NCBI GenBank assembly: GCA_016866375.1
Contig: VGMK01000073.1
Location: 1 to 8,981 of the forward strand
Direction of reading: 5' to 3'
Length of the DNA stretch: 8,981 nucleotides
From: Bacteroidota bacterium
GTDB lineage: Bacteria > Bacteroidota > Bacteroidia > Flavobacteriales_D > Crocinitomicaceae
Shown: piece after piece, positions 6,795-8,981 of the stretch
Numbering within the stretch: position 1 is the stretch's first letter
Layout: the number at the start of each line of letters is the position of its first letter
Notes under the pieces: generated by a model
Database searches by the model: none
What the model saw: only the letters and a program-made list of their open reading frames with translations
What the model was told of the DNA's origin: nothing
Made by a program: the position numbers and the translations under genes

Positions 6795-7815
6795 CCGATC
6801 AAAGATGCGAAATGCAGTGATTCCAATAGCGTGGGCTGAAATGACAGCAAGGGGCCAAGAAAAAATGTGGCTTCATTTGAAACGCTTAGGAATTCTTAAG
6901 AATGTCAATTTTATGACGGGGCACGCTGCGATAGTTGTTGTTACGGATGATCAGTATTTGTATTTCGATTTTGGAAGGTACTTAACTCAAAATGGTTTCG
7001 GAAGAGCACGAGGTGCCAACACAGACCCTAAACTTGAATTAAAAACGAAGCCTGAATGGTCCCCTGAAAATCACTTGTTGAATATTCAAGACTTATGTGT
7101 TGAATTAGAGGAATTATCAGATGCAACGCATGGTGTTGGACCAATTTCGCTATCTGTACTTTACGCAGTCGAGAGTAAGAAAGTTTTGAATTTTATTCTG
7201 TTAACGCAAGAGGTTGGGGAAATTGTTTATGGTGCAATGTCACTTCGAAAGTTGAATTGTGCTCGTTTTGTAACTAATGCAATTTTGGCTGGGCTTCCTC
7301 CAAAGAAGATTAGAAGATTGTTGCGTTATCCTGTGCTTGGGTCAACTACGCCGCTTTATAATGTGGTTGTTTGTGGTGAGGGGAATAAATACACCGAATT
7401 TCAAGCCGGAAAATTAACTCATTTAAATATGTCATCTTTTGGTTCTTTACTCGACTTAGCTAAAAAGTGCAGTTATTCATTCCGATCTTCTAAAGCGAAA
7501 TCTTTACCCTCTGACGAACGCGTTGGTTTTTTGCAAGTTAGTGAAGTACGAGAAGCAATTTTTACGGATGCAACTTACTTGGGAGGAATAGGTGAGGGGG
7601 CATATCACCGTTTGGAGGAACATGAAAAAGGAGTATTAATGAAAAAAATCGACCTAAATGGAAATCTTGAATTTGAGCAATGTTATGCCTATCCGAAACA
7701 TCTTTCTAGCATTGAAATAAACGAGCTAACCTTATTGCATGATTCTCATTTTTCTTGGATAACCATTCGGCATTCTTCAGGCTGGACCGGAAGACTTATG
7801 GCTTATTTGAAGTAG
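6787..7815 (+). CDS. Uncharacterised protein, possible permuted papain-like (NlpC/P60/LRAT-type) enzyme
   Basis: A 342-residue protein with no signal peptide. It resembles an uncharacterised Bacteroidota family that I believe is annotated as DUF6695 (from memory, unverified). Residues 10-65 contain IPIAWAE, TGHAAIVVV (His46) and LYFDFGRY (58-65); THGVGP is at 114-119; and LNCARFVTNAILAG (156-169, Cys158) follows. The order His, then a strand, then a later Asn-Cys-x-x-Phe-Val motif is that of circularly permuted papain-like enzymes such as YiiX and LRAT, so Cys158 and His46 are candidate catalytic residues (inference). The rest (about 200-342) seems to be a second region, with GGIGEGAYHRLE (266-277) and a terminal segment rich in His, Trp and Ser (319-334). 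The start at 6787 overlaps the GNAT stop by 8 bp; ATG at 6805 is possible. The in-frame extension to 6730 is rejected as it lies inside the previous gene. It is the last gene of the operon. Confidence 0.75.
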   Translation: MPNRSKMRNAVIPIAWAEMTARGQEKMWLHLKRLGILKNVNFMTGHAAIVVVTDDQYLYFDFGRYLTQNGFGRARGANTDPKLELKTKPEWSPENHLLNIQDLCVELEELSDATHGVGPISLSVLYAVESKKVLNFILLTQEVGEIVYGAMSLRKLNCARFVTNAILAGLPPKKIRRLLRYPVLGSTTPLYNVVVCGEGNKYTEFQAGKLTHLNMSSFGSLLDLAKKCSYSFRSSKAKSLPSDERVGFLQVSEVREAIFTDATYLGGIGEGAYHRLEEHEKGVLMKKIDLNGNLEFEQCYAYPKHLSSIEINELTLLHDSHFSWITIRHSSGWTGRLMAYLK

Positions 7816-7988
7816 TTATGATAACCGTTGGTGGCTTGGCGTTTAAACGATAGCAAAAATAGTACTTTTCCGCCAGTTCCCCGAGGTATTGTTATGGTTT
7901 GTTTCTACATTTAAATAGCTAGATATGACAAAATCCCCAAGTTTTGATTCAGCCGTTTAAAACCATAGCGCGCGATGATCATAATCCA
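7816..7988. other. Intergenic spacer between convergent genes
   Basis: A 173-bp gap between the ends of two convergent genes. I found no strong hairpin followed by T-run, no tRNA-like fold and no plausible ORF. It contains an imperfect direct repeat near its two ends (7839-7854 and 7952-7969), which is the only structure seen. Confidence 0.5.
7839..7969. repeat. Imperfect direct repeat pair, about 16-18 bp
   Basis: Copy A (7839-7854) reads gcgtttaaacgatagc and copy B (7952-7969) reads gccgtttaaaaccatagc. They match at 15 of 16 bases if two single-base gaps are allowed, and copy A contains the palindrome cgtttaaacg. The copies lie 97 bp apart. They could mark the ends of a decayed small repeat element, paired regulatory sites, or be chance in AT-rich DNA. 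Confidence 0.35.
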
Positions 7989-8699
7989 CTAAAATTGAAA
8001 TATAACATTCCTTTTGCCACACGAAGCCCTGACAAGGAATCCTAATGAAATATTCAGTTCCAAATTGATATAGGCATCTAAGGCATTCAGTGATTTAATA
8101 TTTTTATTGTCCGGGTATGGATGAATGGGATAATTTACTTCCCTTCCAAAATTAGACCTTAAATCTTTAAAATCATATAGTAAACGAATTCCCGCTGCTA
8201 ATGAAATATATTCGTTGCCAATAATATATCCACCAACGCCTAAGACCCCTCGAACTCCGCTTTTGTTCATCACCTCTCCATTCAGTTGCGGGTCAAATTC
8301 GTTTTGAATGTTCTGCGAAAAAACGCCCGAAAATACAGGACCGATTTCTAGAAATGAACCTTCGGTTGTTCTTCTGTACAGTATCGCCGCTTGAAAAGCA
8401 TCAAAATTTAAAAATGAAATAAATTCTTTTGTGGGGTCTTGGTCAGGAATATTCGCATATTCCATTCCGTATGATCTACGAGCATGGCCAAACTCCAAAA
8501 CTATAGCATGGTCTTCTGAAGGATTTATACCAAGTTTAAAAGAGGCACAACTGCCAAGCTGTGGTATATTGTCAGGTAAATTTTGATTCATTAAAAATCC
8601 CGTTCCAAATCCATAATTTAAACCAAGATCAAACCAAACTTGAGCTTTCGCTGCTGCAACCTGCGAAATCACAATTAATACAGACCAAAAAAAATTCAT
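7989..8699 (-). CDS. Predicted outer-membrane beta-barrel protein
   Basis: A 236-residue exported protein, function unknown. Residues 1-19 look like a signal peptide (hydrophobic FFWSVLIVISQVAAA, cleavage site AKA before Gln20), though without the usual N-terminal Lys/Arg. The mature part is a series of amphipathic beta-strands with alternating aromatic and small residues: VWFDLGLNYGFGTGF, SFKLGIN, AIVLEFGHARRS, AFQAAILYRR, FLEIGPVFSGVF, VLGVGGYIIG, ISLAAGIRLLYDF, AYINLELNISLGFLV. It ends in Phe, as many outer-membrane barrels do. This fits the small porin-like or OmpA-barrel-like proteins common in Bacteroidota (about 8 strands). No OmpA peptidoglycan-binding domain or TonB box is seen. It is divergent from the next gene, with 71 bp between the two starts. 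Confidence 0.75.
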   Translation of the reverse strand: MNFFWSVLIVISQVAAAKAQVWFDLGLNYGFGTGFLMNQNLPDNIPQLGSCASFKLGINPSEDHAIVLEFGHARRSYGMEYANIPDQDPTKEFISFLNFDAFQAAILYRRTTEGSFLEIGPVFSGVFSQNIQNEFDPQLNGEVMNKSGVRGVLGVGGYIIGNEYISLAAGIRLLYDFKDLRSNFGREVNYPIHPYPDNKNIKSLNALDAYINLELNISLGFLVRASCGKRNVIFQF

Positions 8700-8770
8700 A
8701 ACAGAACATATTTAATTTCAGATAATTATCATACCTTTAATTTATTACTAATTTTTTTAAAATTTCCTGC

Positions 8771-8981
8771 ATGAAAATTTTTTTACTAAGTTTCATAATA
8801 ATTTTACCTTGTTTTGGTTTTGGACAAATAACCATAGAACAATCAGACATGCCTTCTGTCGGCGATGTAATTCCGCGCCGTTCTGATACCTTAACACCAT
8901 TGCCAGGACCGGGTCCAAGCGGTGCAAATCAAGCCTGGGAGATGACGGAAACAAGTTTTTACGTGGTGCAGGAAAATACAA
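8771..8981 (+). CDS. Secreted protein, likely T9SS cargo (partial, N-terminus only)
   Basis: The frame is open from ATG at 8771 to the window edge, giving 70 residues. Residues 1-18 are a clear signal peptide (MKIFLLSFIIILPCFGFG, then Gln19). The mature start has ITIEQSDMPSVGDVIPRRSD (20-39) and then PGPGPSGANQAWEMT (45-59). This ''-DMP.xGD...R.DT...GANQ.W-'' pattern recurs at the N-termini of large Bacteroidota secreted proteins that end in a type IX sorting domain, as far as I recall. The C-terminus that would prove it is outside the window. The opposite strand is also open here, but that reading is a shadow: it lacks a start inside the window and has no recognisable features. A possible -7 element TACCTTTA (8732-8739, one mismatch to TAnnTTTG) lies upstream. 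Confidence 0.7.
   Translation, partial: MKIFLLSFIIILPCFGFGQITIEQSDMPSVGDVIPRRSDTLTPLPGPGPSGANQAWEMTETSFYVVQENT

Noticed and set aside
4408..7815. Glycine-lipid or sulfonolipid biosynthesis locus
   Set aside because: These were considered because of the acyltransferase and PLP enzyme, but the PLP enzyme is a class-III aminotransferase, not an alpha-oxoamine synthase, and the GNAT does not show features I can tie to the glycine-lipid enzymes.
7839..7969. Integron attC site
   Set aside because: The repeats contain GTTTAAA but do not form the RYYYAAC/GTTRRRY core pair in inverted orientation, and no integrase or cassette is nearby.
8793..8981. Minus-strand open frame at the right edge
   Set aside because: It is the complement of the signal-peptide-bearing plus-strand gene and shows no features of its own.

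Overview
The window is AT-rich chromosomal DNA that reads as Bacteroidota, most likely class Flavobacteriia and perhaps near Crocinitomicaceae/Fluviicola (the finer placement is an inference). The support is: E1-alpha directly followed by E2 of pyruvate dehydrogenase without E1-beta, Bacteroidota-type -7 promoter elements (TAnnTTTG) in front of two genes, little sign of Shine-Dalgarno sequences, and a secreted protein whose N-terminus looks like type IX secretion cargo. No RNA gene, IS element, CRISPR array or prophage gene was seen.

Region 1 (1-4296, minus strand) is housekeeping. Read in the direction of transcription it runs trhO (tRNA U34 hydroxylase), lgt (prolipoprotein diacylglyceryl transferase, GTG start, overlapping trhO by 29 bp), then after about 150 bp with its own promoter element pdhA (E1-alpha) and, 4 bp further, the E2 acetyltransferase gene, which runs off the left edge. 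Together E1-alpha and E2 carry out decarboxylation and acetyl transfer in pyruvate-to-acetyl-CoA conversion; the E1-beta and E3 subunits must be encoded elsewhere.

Region 2 (4408-7815, plus strand) is the most interesting part: three tightly overlapping genes, so almost certainly one operon. They encode a PLP-dependent class-III aminotransferase resembling the aminotransferase domains built into hybrid PKS/NRPS enzymes, a two-part GNAT-type acyltransferase, and an uncharacterised protein whose His-then-Cys motif order suggests a circularly permuted papain-like (NlpC/P60 or LRAT-type) enzyme. An amine-forming, amine-acylating, acyl-handling pathway is plausible, but its substrate and product are unknown.

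Region 3 (7816-8981) holds a 173-bp spacer with an imperfect direct repeat, a minus-strand outer-membrane beta-barrel protein, and a divergent plus-strand secreted protein cut off by the right edge.
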